This document shows positions 1 to 13,300 of a DNA stretch of 64,000 nt, piece by piece. Position 1 is the first letter of the stretch, and the number at the start of each line of letters is the position of its first letter. A program made the position numbers and the translations under genes. The stretch comes from Quercus robur. Its lineage: Eukaryota; Streptophyta; Magnoliopsida; Fagales; Fagaceae. The notes beneath the pieces are model-generated. The model made no database searches. It saw only the letters and a list, made by a program, of their open reading frames with translations, and was not told where the DNA came from. The stretch covers positions 33,916,001-33,980,000 of the forward strand of contig NC_065539.1 of assembly GCF_932294415.1 (NCBI RefSeq), given 5' to 3'.

Positions 1-167
1 CAGTGGACTCCGTTTGCCACATCAGCAATTTCTGTTAAGTGAGTAATGGTAAGAACCAAAATGGAACGCGTTAATTGATTTAGGGACTAAAAGTGATAAA
101 ATGAAAATGTAGGGACCAAAATGGAAAAGATGCAAAATATAGGGACCAAAAGTGCATTTACGCCTTG
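1..167. repeat. Edge of an interspersed repeat rich in 'gggaccaaaa' motifs
   Basis: The motif 'gggaccaaaa' or close variants recurs several times here. It is typical of the ends of dispersed plant repeats. The sequence runs off the left edge of the window, so the class cannot be decided. At about 168 it gives way to DNA homologous to 45410 onward, which is the left boundary of the duplicated DHNAT block. Confidence 0.35.
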
Positions 168-236
168 AACCTATGCAAAAAGGTAGAAAGGCTTTTTGAA
201 GTTTGTTTCATATGCTAGCCTTTGAGCTCAAAATTG

Positions 237-1110
237 GGAGATTCTAGCCTTTTGCCCTTAATTTTTAAAAAATTTAGCAATATACCCCTATTTCGAAACT
301 ATAAAGGGATATGCCCCTGTTTCAATACTCGATTACCTTAAAATCGAGTTTCATTGAAATACTCGATTCGTAGAAAATCGAGTTATGCCGAATAAAACTA
401 CAAAAAAAAAAAAAAAGCAAGGAACTCGATTTTAGGGAAGTCGAGTTCCAAAACGCCGCTATAGGGCTTTAAAACGTCACTATAGGGCTTAAAAACGCCA
501 CTATAGGGCCCCTTGAACTTGGTATGGGGATTTATAAAAAAATTTTGCAGGAAAACGCCGCTATAGGGCTTTAAAATGTCACTATAGGGCTTAAAAACGT
601 CATTATAGGGCCTAAAAAGCCAATAGGGCACCCAGAACAGAAAGATTACACTTATAAAAAAATTTTGCAGGAAAACGCCGCTATAGGGCCTTAAAACGTC
701 ACTATAGGGCTTAAAAACGCCACTATAGGGCATCCTGAATATGGGCCAATCACACTTATAAAAAAATTTGTAGGAAAACGCCGCTATAGGGATTAAAAAC
801 GTCACTATATGGCTTCAAAACGCCACTATAGGGCTCCCTGAATTTAGGGCAATCACACTTATAAAATTTTTTTTTGCATAGAAATCGATTTCCTGAAACT
901 CGAGTTCCATGAAAATTTTTTTTTATTTTTTTTATATTTTTTTTAAGTTTGATCGGGCATAACTCGATTTTCTACAAATCGAGTATTTAATTGAACTCGA
1001 TTTTAGGATAATCGAGTATCGAAACAGGGGCATGCTCCTATATAGTTTGCAAACAGGGGCATATTGCTAATTTTTTTAAAAAAATTAGGGGTAAAATGCC
1101 AGAATCCTCT
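237..1110. mobile_element. Mutator-like non-autonomous TIR element with internal minisatellite
   Basis: Long terminal inverted repeats of about 155 bp (237-395 and 950-1110) enclose 555 bp of tandem repeats. A 9-bp direct repeat, tcaaaattg, flanks the element exactly (228-236 and 1111-1119), the size expected for Mutator-like elements. The homologous DNA next to gene copy C (about 45465-45490) lacks the insert and has a single target copy, so the boundaries are directly supported. No transposase is present. The element lies about 225 bp beyond the stop codon of gene copy A. Confidence 0.88.
450..881. repeat. Four-unit minisatellite inside the Mutator-like element
   Basis: Four tandem units of about 100-120 bp start near 450, 552, 672 and 775. 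Each holds three sub-repeats of about 20 bp built on 'CACTATAGGGC' or 'CGCTATAGGG', followed by an AT-rich spacer ending 'ttttgcagg'. The open frame across this array on the minus strand (398-805) is a by-product of the repeat and not a gene. Confidence 0.85.
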
Positions 1111-1334
1111 TCAAAATTGTGGTTACAAAGGAGAAACATGAAAGTGCCAATTCAGAACAGCGAAAAAGTTAAGCGCCATCAGTATCTCTCTGCAAGATAA
1201 TTTATTACTTCTCCTTTATTTCATAATACAATTATATGTCCAGGAAATCCTTATTTTACCATGGCTTTGATTTCAACTGAATGTTAAAATGTCTAGTGTG
1301 CAAATCATGCAAACATAGCACATGCATAGGTGGT

Positions 1335-2975
1335 TCACAATTTAGCATACTTCCCGATCCTTGCAGCGTCATCTATTAAGTGCTCCGGCATTGGCATGTT
1401 AGAAAGAACAGTAACCCTAGATGATGCTACCAAGGATATTCTTTGTGAGTTTGAAGGATCAATCCTCCAGAGTTGCACCTCCCACACCTGCTCAAAATTG
1501 ACATCATTTGAACTATAAGTCTTATTAGCATGAACATATATACTCCAAGAATTTAATTAATATCATTAATAGTAAAAAGTGTAAAGGGGGAGAAGAAAAA
1601 CTGAAGATATTGCATGGTTTTTCCAGAAAAGCTTGTAGTAGTTTGGTTTTATGTCATAGGAAACCCAGTTTTTCAATATGAGCTGGCTAATGGATATATG
1701 GAATTGCTATTAATAAAATAAAATCAATAGCAGGAAAGGAGGGGGAATGCATTTGGATAAATGAAAATTATGGTAACTATTGTCTTAGAAGCATCTTGCA
1801 GTAAAGAAGATTCTAATTGGAATGAGCTGATTTCGATATTGGAAATTAACCATAATTCATAATTAAAAATAAAAAGAGCAAAATTTAGGTAAAATATCTA
1901 AAATGTTGTGTTTTAGATTTCTCAATTAAATTTAACCATGTAGTTGTATTTACAAATAAATCAGATGATTGAAATAATTATCCTAACCCTGTTTTGCATT
2001 TGTTAATGAATCCATGTATTCGAAATTAATTCAAAGTCAGCATCTAAGAAACTACAACTAAGTTTCACCCTTAAAATATGTATCAATTAGTTAAGGGATA
2101 CAAGAAGTTTCACCCTTAAAATATGTTGTTAGTAACGCATAATAAAAATGGTGTTAATGAATAAGTCATTTCAAAATGTTGTTCCAAACACAACTAATGA
2201 ACTTAACCATTTGTCCTTTGAAAGTGACCGTAAAAAAATTGTCGAAAATGTTGATTTGCATTTATACATCAATCTGACAAGTCAAAACGTACAAAATATT
2301 TGTGGAGGCAAAGAATTAATAAATTTTTTTTTTAAAAAAAAATTGATATTAGGAAGCGGTGTCTCAGCTTTTGGCTCGAATATTCCACACTTTGCCTAGA
2401 AGATAAAAGCCGGAAATCCAGTGGAGTAATATTATGATGATTGAAGGGAAGTCATTCGAATGTTCAATAGCCAAGTGCCAAATTAAAGCATATATTATGT
2501 AGGGACTGAGTGTAATCGAAAATGAGCCCACCTGCATGGTTTTGCCAACATTAATAGGTGTAGCCTCTGCAAACACATGATCACCAAGATTAGCAGGCTT
2601 CAGATGGCTAATGCTCAGATGAACACCAGCTATTCTCTGATAACCCGAAGCCATGACGGCTCCTAAGCTTGCCAGAGCCTCAGCTATCAATGCTGATACA
2701 CCTCCATGTAGCCTCCTGAATGGCTGTACTTTTTTCCAAAAAAGAAAGAAAACAGACTAACATAAGAATTATTAATTTCTGACTTTCATTGGCAAATTAA
2801 TGAATTAGAGAGCAAGAGTGGTGACCTGACAACAAATCTCAGTAAGATGAAGGCGGCCGGAAACTTTTTTTGGCGAGAAGTCTTCAAACTGGAAACCCAA
2901 CGCATGAAGTGGAGCATCGAGATCGGCAGTCATGGACGACGATGATAATATTGCCGCTGTTTTCTCTTCCTCCAT
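1335..2975 (-). CDS. DHNAT1: 1,4-dihydroxy-2-naphthoyl-CoA thioesterase, copy A (three exons)
   Basis: This gene encodes a single-domain hotdog-fold thioesterase that releases DHNA from its CoA ester in phylloquinone (vitamin K1) synthesis; plant members act in peroxisomes. Exon 1 is 2975-2826 (50 codons), exon 2 is 2723-2532 (64 codons) and exon 3 is 1487-1335 (50 codons plus TGA). All junctions are GT-AG in phase 0, giving 164 aa, close to the roughly 156 aa of the Arabidopsis protein as I recall it. Visible features are LHGG at residues 55-58, the following [10 protein letters not shown] helix with the likely catalytic Glu65, the GKTMQ-VWEV junction across intron 2, and a C-terminal AKL peroxisomal signal. 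I chose the MEEEKT start because copies B and C begin at the same place; an in-frame ATG 14 codons upstream is less likely. Possible poly(A) signals (AATAAA on the minus strand) lie at 1201-1220. No disruption is seen. Confidence 0.88.
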
Positions 2976-3658
2976 GTCTGCATTGATAATTATTGTCTCT
3001 CTCGTTAAGCTAATCAAATATTTCTCATCTCATCATGTGCAAAGAAATTTGACTTCTCTTTCTTATAACTCATTTCATTGAAAAAGTATTATATACTAGA
3101 AATGATATGTCTACAATAATTTCACAATATTTTTCCAACAAGTCCTAAGTGAGAAGTTGTTACTAGTTGTTATTGTTAGAGCAAAAAAGTAATTTTAGTA
3201 TTAGATTCAAATTTGAACCAATAACAACAAACCACATATGATTGTTGTGAAAATATTGTAGACATAGCATCTCTCATTTTATATTAATAATATCACGTTA
3301 TTTGTATCAAAATTTAATAAACAAAAAATATGGGTACTTGTCTTTCATTTATTAGTGAGTTAGTTATTTTTTGTTGACATATCTCACACTTATTAGATTT
3401 TGATATCTTAACCTGGTATCATTTGATACCAAATAACTTCTCCTTTTTTTAAAAGGTTTCAACCGATAACATCTGTCCGTAATAATACATTCTCCATATT
3501 GATATGTGACTTGTGATGTGATGAATTGTTTTTAGAGGTGTCAAATTCTCAGTAGTTAATATTATTAACGGTAGGACCTTGTCCAGCAAATAAATATAAG
3601 CTGTTTTTCGTTTTGGTATGTGGAAAACTGTGATGTGATGACTTGTTTTTATTAAATA
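2976..3658. other. 5' flank of DHNAT copy A
   Basis: This AT-rich stretch holds the presumed promoter of copy A. It is homologous to the flanks beyond exon 1 of copies B and C; for example, the 'tgatgtgatgacttg' stretch near 3631 has counterparts near 44130 and 47600. It has no open frame of note. It ends at the Helitron insertion at 3659. Confidence 0.6.
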
Positions 3659-4080
3659 GTAGCATTATGCCCATGCAATGTGTGGTTTAATCAAAATTCA
3701 TATGTAAATAATCTTTTAATTAATTTACTTAAATTTAAATAATAAAATAGATAATAAATAAATGAATATTTTACTTTTAGGTTTTATAATGAATGCATAT
3801 TGTGTGAGACTAAAATGCATATAATAATAATAATAATAATAATAATTGAATGGAAGATGGTATAGATACCTTAAAAAAAATATAAAAGAATTTTGAATAA
3901 TATATTGAACTTTAATGCTCAAAATCAAGGGTTTTTTTTTTTTTTTTGGGAGAAAAACTTAGAGTTAAGACCTTAGTAATAAGTTTGTATTGATAATTGA
4001 AAAACAATCTGAACAACAATTTGTATTATTTGATCTCATCCTCTACGTCTGTATTATTGACAAAACAAAATAAGTCAACA

Positions 4081-4113
<33 letters not shown>
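4081..4113. repeat. (AT)n-(GT)n compound microsatellite
   Basis: A run of AT dinucleotides passes directly into GT dinucleotides. Similar AT runs occur at about 5485-5510, 10117-10139, 21914-21931 and 29670-29691, and an (AAT)n run occurs near 3822-3846. Confidence 0.9.
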
Positions 4114-5254
4114 GGTTTTGATAATGACCACATTCATATTTATAATTTATAAATTCTATATTTGATTTTAAAAGAAAAAAACATGTTAAGTTAATAACAA
4201 AGATGTATCCATCATACCTTGCATTTTAGCTTTGTGGCACTTTCTAATCCCTATGTGAAGCACTGGATTCAAATTCTACCCCACATATTATTTAAATTTG
4301 TGTTTGATCAACTAAAAAAAAAACTACTTAGCATATTTGCGGATAAAGTTTTAACTACAATCTCTCAAACCTATTGCAATCATCTTTGCATCTTCACTCA
4401 TGTGCCCAAAGATATCACATACGACAAAATAGAATTAATGAACTCCAATCTCTCAAACCTGTTGCAACCATCTTTGCATCTTCACTACTATGCCCCAAAG
4501 ATATCATACAAAGCAATGAAGGAACTACTATTTTTTTTTTTTTTTTTTACTCCTCGTCCAACTTTGTTAAAGGTGAATTAATATTGTTAGTGTGCATGAA
4601 CTTATCCTCACACTACTTGTGTAGTTATTTAGCCAAATGTAAGTGCTTGCACTCCAAAGGAAACTAATTAAAAGATATATTAAGGGAGCAATATAAGCGG
4701 AATAGATTAGAGAATTAACTCTCCTGTATTTACTGGAAAGTAAGTAGAGCTAGATCCAAAACTTTCCTTACCATTTCCTCAAAAAGGATAAAACTTAGAA
4801 TACTAATTTTTAATACCCCGAATGAGATGAATACAATTCATAAATGATTTTTTGTGTAGTTAATATATATTAATGATGGGTTGGCTTCAAAAAAATTCAA
4901 CTAAATAAAATGATGGCACTGCAATCTATTTATTTTGGAGATAAGATTTTATTTACTCTTAGTAATAAAAACTTAGAAAATAGGAGAAGATTATAAGAAC
5001 AAAAAAAAAATTATATCTATTTTTTAATAAAAAAAAATATTTGGTCATTAATTTTTTCTATATAATTTTTTGGAAAACAATAACTATTTTTGTCATTTAA
5101 AAATAAATATTTTTGTCATTTTTTTATACTTTATTAATAATTTTTTTTTGTGGAACTTTTTCAAATATTCTAAATTGTTAGCATTGAAATTTGCGGGAAA
5201 AAAACCCTCCAAACCACTCATTAATTAGGGCACCCAAACCCACCAATGTTAATG

Positions 5255-5413
5255 GGGTAATTATTAGGTATTCTCGGAGTACCATAAATGCGTATTCTTT
5301 CTCTCTCACATAATTGTGGGTCCCACTAATTAAATTTGTGGTAGGACCCACAATTCATGTGAGAGGGGAGGAGTACGCATTTATGGTACTCCCAGAATAT
5401 TCAATAATTTTCC
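5255..5413. mobile_element. Palindromic Mutator-type MITE, 159 bp
   Basis: The left half (5255-5330) and right half (5340-5413) are near-perfect inverted complements around 'gagtaccataaatgcg' and its partner, so the transcript would fold as one long hairpin. A 9-bp direct repeat, atgttaatg, flanks it (5246-5254 and 5414-5422), which points to Mutator-type mobilisation. It sits inside Helitron H1 and is therefore younger than it. Confidence 0.8.
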
Positions 5414-6152
5414 ATGTTAATGAGAAATTTAAATCCATGTGAGTTTTAATGCTTATTAAAAAAATTTGTTGCACTCTTAATAAACTATATATATATATAT
5501 ATATATATATAGTAGAACATATAATTTTTTAATCAAACATGAATCATTCAAGATATTTGTTGTTAGGAGCGCTCAAATAAATTGATCTATTTCTATTGAA
5601 GATAATTGTACCGTGGATTTCACATACATTAAATTTATTTTCTGGCCAATAAGTAAATCAAAGAAAAAACAAAATAACACAATAAAATGAAGAAGAAGAA
5701 AGAGGAAGAGGAGGAGAAATACATACCTTGCTGCTTTGCAGATTAAGGCAGCAACAACATTAATGAGAAGTATTTTGACTGCCTAATTAACCGAGAGTCT
5801 ATAATTCTATTTATATATGAATTACTATTATACAAAATTGTTTCAAACACGGATTGACTTTGTTACACGGTGTTTATCTGAAAACTTATCAATATAAGAT
5901 TTTAGATAAACACAGCTCAAAGGGCTTATCATTATCCATTGAATTGCTAGGCTTTATCATTATCTTGTAGCATGTTTGCTCTTACTTTATCCAAAGTGGT
6001 TGATAAGATCAAAAAATTGTTATTTTTATCTAAAACATTACATCTATTCTATCAAGCCACTTGGCACAACTTCTAAACCTTTACTGCAATTTGGTGAAAC
6101 TACTTAATGCAACCACGGTTTTTAAGCTTAACTTTTATTATATAGTATATGA

Positions 6153-8547
6153 TTTCACCACTTTAGCGGTGTCAAATTCTTAGCCGTTGATATTAAAGAT
6201 AGACCCAATCCAGTCACAACATTGTCACAACAAATCATATATGATGAGTTGTTATTGCTTCTAATTTGAAGAGATGCTTCTAATTTGAAGAGAAATGATA
6301 TGTCTACAACAGTTTCACAGCAAATCTAATTTGAATTCACAACTTAAATTACTTTTTTGTTTACTCGTAACAGCCAATAATAACCTATTATTTATGATTT
6401 ATTATGAAAGTGTTATGAAAATATTTTGGATATAGAATTTCTTTTTCTTTTTTTAGGGAAATATTTTCAAGGATAAGTCTAGTTACACATTGTCACACAC
6501 TTTGATTTGATTTGCACATGTGTCAAGTAATGATTGAATTATTTTTCACCAAGTGACAATGAGGAGTGATGGATCAATGTATAAATGATATAATTCAATC
6601 ACAAGCTAACATATGGATAAGTTGTGGTAAACTGTATGGTAAATTGTGTGAATTAGTTTCTCATTTTCTTTACACTACATTTGATTTAGCCTCGGCATTC
6701 AAATTCTTGATAATGTGATATCTTGAAATATAATTATTTATATGTTTGCTATGATTAGAAATCTAATAACTAATAAGATTCATGAGAATATGAATTTTTT
6801 TTTTTTTTAGTTTATTCCTAAGAATCTTATAGGAAACTAGCCTCTAAGGCTTTTCTATTTTTTTTGAGTAAAAGTTAATAATTTGCATCTATTATAACTT
6901 TAAAATATATATATTTTTTATATTTCAAACAAATAAAAAGGATAAACTTTAGAGATAAACAGAAATTGTAATTTATTTTTTGAATGTGTGTTTGAAAGTG
7001 GTGTAGTTATATAGAGAAAAGTTTGGGTGGGAAAAATAAGATAAAAGTGAGGGGGAAGAAAGCTAAATTTTAGGAGTTCTCTTAGTTTTTTGTTTCTTAT
7101 TTTTTAAATTGGGGGTGTTTTACTTTTATTCGAATGAAAAAGGAATAAAAATGCTAAATTTTAGGGACTAAAACGATGAACGTGAAGAGAAAAAAATCCT
7201 AAAGTTTAGGAGTTCTCTTTTTGAATTTAAAATAAAATTTATTATTTGACATTTATAACCATATTTCGAAGAGAAATTACACTTCATTAATGAGGATATT
7301 TTTGAACTATATAAAAGTCTAGTTCAAAGAGGCGAGTCCTTTTATAGATAGTATAGATTTTTTTTTTTCAAATTATCTTTATATTTGTAAACAAGATATG
7401 TGTTTTTTTTCCTCCAAATTAAGATATAAGAAAAAAAAAAAAATTTTTAAATCATTTGGCAAATTCATTAATACTATAATCTAACATTTCTGAATGACAT
7501 ATATAATACAAAAATAATTATTTAAATTATTGTTCTTCAAGAAAATCATGACATCATGTTTTGTTAATAAAAATAATATATTTTCTTTTAACATCTAACT
7601 CAATCCCACATATGAGATATAAAAAGAAAATCAAAATGACTAATTCTTAATCATAATTTTTTGAAGGAGTGTTAAATCCATAATGTTTTAAAGTTTTTTT
7701 TCTATTGGTATAGGGTATGAAGGAATGAGTAAAATTGTCACTTTATAATAATGAAACTTTTTACAGACATTGGAATGTGAATACCCACCTGTTTTAAAGA
7801 GAATCCACATTCTTATCCCACTCCGAACGCTTCCATATGTTTGGCTCTGAGTGAAGGGATGATGAAAACAATAGAGAAAAAAACGGAAAATAAAATATTT
7901 TTGTGTGGTATGTTTGGATATGGGAAAAGAAGAAGAAGAAAATATGAAAATTCTATATTTCCTTTGTTTTGTTTGTAAAGATAAGAGTGAGGAAAAATGT
8001 ATGCTTTTATGTTTATGTCAATTGGAAAAATTAGACAGTAGGGTTAATAACTATTTTGGTCCTTAATGTTTGCATTATGTATCAAAATGGTACTTAATGT
8101 TCTAAATGTATCAGTTTAGTCCTTAACGCTGAAAAATACTAATGTGGTTAACGGCTAAATTAAAAATGCTTTTGTGTGCCACTTGGGTTTCCACTTGGTC
8201 TATCACATGGAAGATTTTTAAAATAAAATTATTAATAAAAGAAAAAAAATTGAAGAATGTAAAAAATAAAATAAAATAAAAGAGTTGAAACACGATTTGA
8301 GGCATTGAAATCCCTAAGCTCGAAATTCACATTGTGGCTAACAAAATAAAATCATAAACACCATAAGTATGTTGTGAACTTGGTTGTAGGTTTGGGTGTG
8401 CTTGTAGGATGGATTCATATGACAATAGCCAACTTAACTATCTAGATGTTTATTTATTATACTATTACGAATGACCAACAAAATTATTCGTTTCACGATT
8501 TTTTTTTTTTTGTCTTAATTTTTTTTATAAAAAAAAATTAACACAAC

Positions 8548-8578
<31 letters not shown>

Positions 8579-8685
8579 CTAAATTTTATATTTGTCATAG
8601 GTTTTTTTTTTTTTTTTTTTGATAGGTATATTTGTCATAGTTGATCAATAAGGTACTAAACACTAATAGTATCTTTTATTTTATA
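6153..8685. other. Distal upstream part of the copy A duplicated block, then unclassified repeats
   Basis: From 6153 to about 7770 this matches the regions upstream of copies B and C. Examples are the 'cacatggataagttgt'-type segment at 6470-6660, matched near 44235-44420, 47870-48060 and 48830-49015, and 7460-7770, matched near 48330-48600. From about 8040 there is a dispersed repeat starting 'tttggtccttaatg'. I see no gene. Confidence 0.6.
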
Positions 8686-10309
8686 CTAGCATTATGCCCG
8701 TGCAATGCACGGCTTAATAAAAATTCATATATAAATAATTTTTTTTATTAATTTTCTTAAAATAAATAATAAAAATAAATGAATATTTTACTTTTAAGTT
8801 ACATAATGAATGCATGTTGCTTGAGACTAAAGTATTATAAAATGCATATATGTATATATATAATTGAATTGAAGATAGTAGAGGTACCTAAAAATGTATA
8901 TAAAATGATTTTCAATAATACATTAAACTTTAAGGCTCAATAAATCACATATATTTAAATGGAAAACCCTTAAATTTAATAGTTAAAAACTATCCAAAAC
9001 AATAATTAAAATCATGTTTAAGTGAAACATCAATTCAATAATTAAGAACAATCTAAATTATTAAACATTTAAAATTTTGAAATAGAGAGAGACTCACATG
9101 AGAATTTAATTTTTGTCTTTGAAAGCATGGAAGAAGGCACTAAAACTTGAGTGAGTTTCACTCTACCAAGTTTAAGTTTAAACTTAAAGTTTAAGCCCTA
9201 TGCGTTGCACACTACATGTGTGTGTATATGCACGAAAAATTATTAGAATTTAACATTTATTGCAGAAAAGAGATGATCCTTGTCTAGCTAATTCTTGTTA
9301 TAATCTCTTTATTTTGTAGGGAGAGAGAGAAACGCTTCTTTTGGAAAAAAAAAAAAAAAGTCAACGTATAATATATAATAGATAAGATATTAATCTTTGA
9401 AAGTGGTATCTTATACAGATTACTATTTCAATTGGTAGTTAGAAGTTAGCGCATAGTAGTTAATAATTAGAAAATTACTTTGAAATTTTTTTAAACCAAT
9501 CCCTAAAAAAAGTTTTAGTAGAGTTTAAATCACATTAATAAATTATCTCTCTATTCAAATTTTTTTTTTTTAAATCATGTTAATAAAAGTTACTAATAAA
9601 ACTATTATTAGTAAACATTTCTTAGGCTTATCTATTTAGCTTTGTTGCCAAATTTTTATAAACTCTTTTATTTTATTTTATTTTATTTCTTTTTTTCCGA
9701 AGAATATAACACAACCAAAAACCTATAAACAACAATTTACATTCAATATAAAGAATATAATCAAAAATTTTCATGATTTAAAATTAAGAAATTAGTACAA
9801 ATTATAAATTAAGATATAAATTTAGAAAAAAAATAACAAAGAATAAACCTGTTTATTTTCTCAATCACTTTGAGAGATGAAAGTGTGAGTATGTAACTAA
9901 AACCTTAATCAATTATTGTAGAAGAGAATAAATGAATACGAAAGTTTAATATTATGAATTGACTTAAAATGTGTGTGAGAAGTTTTTATTTATATTTTTG
10001 AAATTAAAGAAAAATAGCTTAAACAAAATAAAAAAAATAATAATGAAGAAAGAATGCATACCTGCCATGAGATTTAGGCATTCACATATTGGAATAAATT
10101 TCACTTCAAAAAGGATATATATATATATATATATATATAGGTAGAGTTTCATTTGATATAGAATTTTAATCCTATTGGAAGATTTCTAATCAATTTGTTT
10201 GTTGCTATCTCAAAAATCACATAAAAAGTGAAAAAAAGAAAAAGAAAAAAAAAAAAGGTCATATGAAGAGAAAGAAAAAGGAAAACATTTTTTTTAATGG
10301 AAAAATGGA

Positions 10310-13300
10310 AACTTTTCTTTTATAACCAAATACTTATTACCTTATTTACAATTTTTTTTTAACTTAATCCAAAAACATTTTTGGTAAATTGGTATGAACA
10401 ATAATTATCTAAAAAAAAAAAAAGTCACAAGTGAAGAGGAAGATTTTGCTGTTGAATACGTAGCTTTTTTTTTTTTTTTTGGGTATTGTAGAGGTATTGG
10501 GCCCAAGAGCTCATTATCCACGTATATATTGGGCTTGAGGCCCAAGCCGAGGACAAGAGGGTAGTCCGAGGAGGAGTAAACATTGTTAAGGGAGCTCGTG
10601 TTAGTAAATAAAGAAGTTAGTCTTGGTTATAATGGCCTGGGAGGTTGGGCCGAGAATGAATGCCTCCTCGGCTAACTAAAGCCGAGGTCCGTAGAGGTAG
10701 TCTGCCGTCTAGGGAAACATTCCAAGAAGTTTTGTTGGTACGGGTAAACATTGCAGAAACATAGAACATGAGGGAGTCCTAAAATATCTAAGGAGAAATC
10801 TGCTATCACCGCATTAAATACTCTGCAGCTAACTCTCTGGTCACTTTAATATGAAGGTGATACCTGAACAGTAGTTTTCAACCTTATAGCTACTATGTAA
10901 AGACTTTAGGATGGTGCTGATGGGACAAGTATTAAACACCAACTATCTGGTCTACATGTGGAGGGTAAAGATGAAAGGAGAAGAGAGTATAAAAGGGGTA
11001 GAAAGCAACAAGAGAAAGGGATCGAGAAAATTACGAGAAAAAGACTCTAGCAATCAAGAATTGCATTTGTAACCAAACTTGAGAGAAATATATAAAAACT
11101 GACCTCCTCAGACTGTGTTGAGGACAATTTTCTTCAGTATAAACTTGTCTATCTTCATTCTCTTGTCATCTGAATCCACTTCAGTGGTTGTCTAATTCAT
11201 TAAAGCCCAGTTTTCCAACCCATCCTCTACAAATTCATTATTTTAGGCTTTTTGAGAATAAGTCCATCCACATTTTGGGCAAGGGATTCAAATCTAGTCC
11301 TTACAGGTATTTTTATTTTTTTATTTTTACAGGAAGTAATATAATTTAAATTTAAAAAAAGAAATAGATGAAGATTTTTTTTTTTTTTTTAAATAAAAAA
11401 ATGATTAGATGAAGAGTTTGAATTGTAATATTTTTTATCAACTTATAAATTATAATAATAAAAGGATTAAATGAAGAGTTTGGATTGTAATTAAATTGAA
11501 ATTTTTATCAATTTAGAAATTATAAGAGAAGAAGATAAGTACAAAAAAAAATTATAGTATTTATTTTTTAAAAATTTTAAAAAAATTTATGCAATTTATT
11601 GCAACTATTTGACTCAATCACAGTTTCTAAACCCAACTTTTATTATATAATATATGATTCCTCCCCATGTGCATATCCTCCCAATGAAAGTGCTTTAAAA
11701 AAAAAAAAAATCATGGGATTAGCTATACTTCTTGGTACACAACTACACATTTTAATATTTTATGCTTTGGATTTTTTTTTTTCTTTCTATCATATTATTT
11801 TAGGTTTTTGTTGATAATATTTAGATAGTCACAATTGTTGTTTATAGCTATATGGCACCAACTAACTAAATTTACTTTTCAGCGAAGAAAACCAACTAAA
11901 TTCAATCTCTTTTTAAAATTTTACATTTTGTTAAATGTAGGTAGCATGTTTTGTTAAAACACTTATTTTTTAACATAAGTTTCATGCTTTGTTAAAACTG
12001 TTTTTTTTTATTTATTTATTTATTTATTATTATTCTATAATACACTACAAGTACAAATAGAGATTAGATGGAGAATTTGGATTATAATACACTACACTTA
12101 AAAAATAAGAATTAAATGGATTAGATGAAGAATTTAGATTGTAATCAAATTAATATTTTTATCCAAATTTTTTTTTTTTTTTTAGAAGAACAAACATTTA
12201 TTATATATAGAATAGATACTTTTTCTTTTAGAAAAAAGAGAAGGTGTTTACTTTAAACTCAAATACTTATTACCTTATTTACAATTTTTTTTAACTTTAT
12301 CCAAAAATATTTTTGGTAAATTGGTATGAAAAATAATTATCTAAAAAAATAGTCACGTGTGAAGAGGAAGATTTTGCTGTTGAATACGTAGTTTTTTTTT
12401 TTTTTTGTGTGGATATTATGTTTTTTTATTTTTTTACTGGAAGTAATATAATTTATATTTTTAAAAAATGAATAGATGAAGATTTTTTTTTTTAAAATAA
12501 AAAAATGATTAGATGAAGAGTTTGAATTGTAATATTTTTTATCAACATATAAATTATAATAATAAAAGGATTAAATGAAGAGTTTGGATTGTAATTAAAT
12601 TAAAATTTTTATCAATTTAGAAATTATAAGAGAAGAAGATAAGTACAAAAAAAATTATAGTATTTATTTTTAAAAAATTTTAAAAATATTTCTGCAATTT
12701 AATGCAGTTATTTGGCACAACCACAACTTCTAAACCCAACTTTTATTATATAATATATGATTCCTCCCCATGTGCATATCCTCCCAATGAAAGTGCTTTT
12801 AAAAAAAAAAAAAAATTCATGGGATTAGCTATACTTCTTGGTACACAACTACACATTTTAATATTTTACGCTTTGGATTTTTTTTTTCTTTCTATCATAT
12901 TATTTTGGGTTTTGTTGATAATATTTAGATTGTCACAATTGTAGTTTATAGTTGTATGGCACCAACCAACTAAATTTACTTTTCAGCGAAGAAAATCAAC
13001 TACATTTAATCTCTTTTTAAAATTTTACATTTTGTTGAATGTAGGTAGCATGTTTTGTTAAAACACTTATTTTTTAACGTAAGTTGCATGTTTTGTTAAA
13101 ACATTTATTTTTTAACGTAAGTTGCATGTTTTGTAAAAACTGTTTTTTTTTTTTTTTTTTTTATAATACAGTACAAGTACAAATAGAGATTAGATGGAGA
13201 ATTTGGATTATAATACACTACACTTAAAAAATAAGAATTAAATGGATTAGATGAAGAATTTAGATTGTAATCAAATTAATATTTTTATCCAAAAAAAAAA

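Larger units (their letters stand above)
3659..6152 (-). mobile_element. Non-autonomous Helitron H1, 2494 bp
   Basis: Read on the minus strand, the element begins TCATATACTATATAATAAAA (5' end at 6152). It ends with a decayed hairpin followed by CATAATGCTAC at 3659, where the usual CTAG is changed by one base. Joining the flanks (…taaata + tttcacc…) recreates the uninterrupted sequence found in the copy C block at 47621-47632. There is no target-site duplication, and the insertion lies between A and T, as expected for Helitrons. No Rep/helicase gene is present. It contains a nested MITE (5255-5413) and a poly(AT)/(GT) microsatellite near 4081-4113. Confidence 0.82.

Noticed and set aside
398-805. 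135-codon minus-strand open frame with repeated PYSGVF
   Set aside because: It is a by-product of the minisatellite in the Mutator-like element; the frame simply follows the repeat.
1330-1518. Plus-strand open frame of 62 codons, repeated near 40779 and 45632
   Set aside because: It is the antisense shadow of DHNAT exon 3. The minus-strand reading gives a conserved thioesterase end with splice site and AKL signal.
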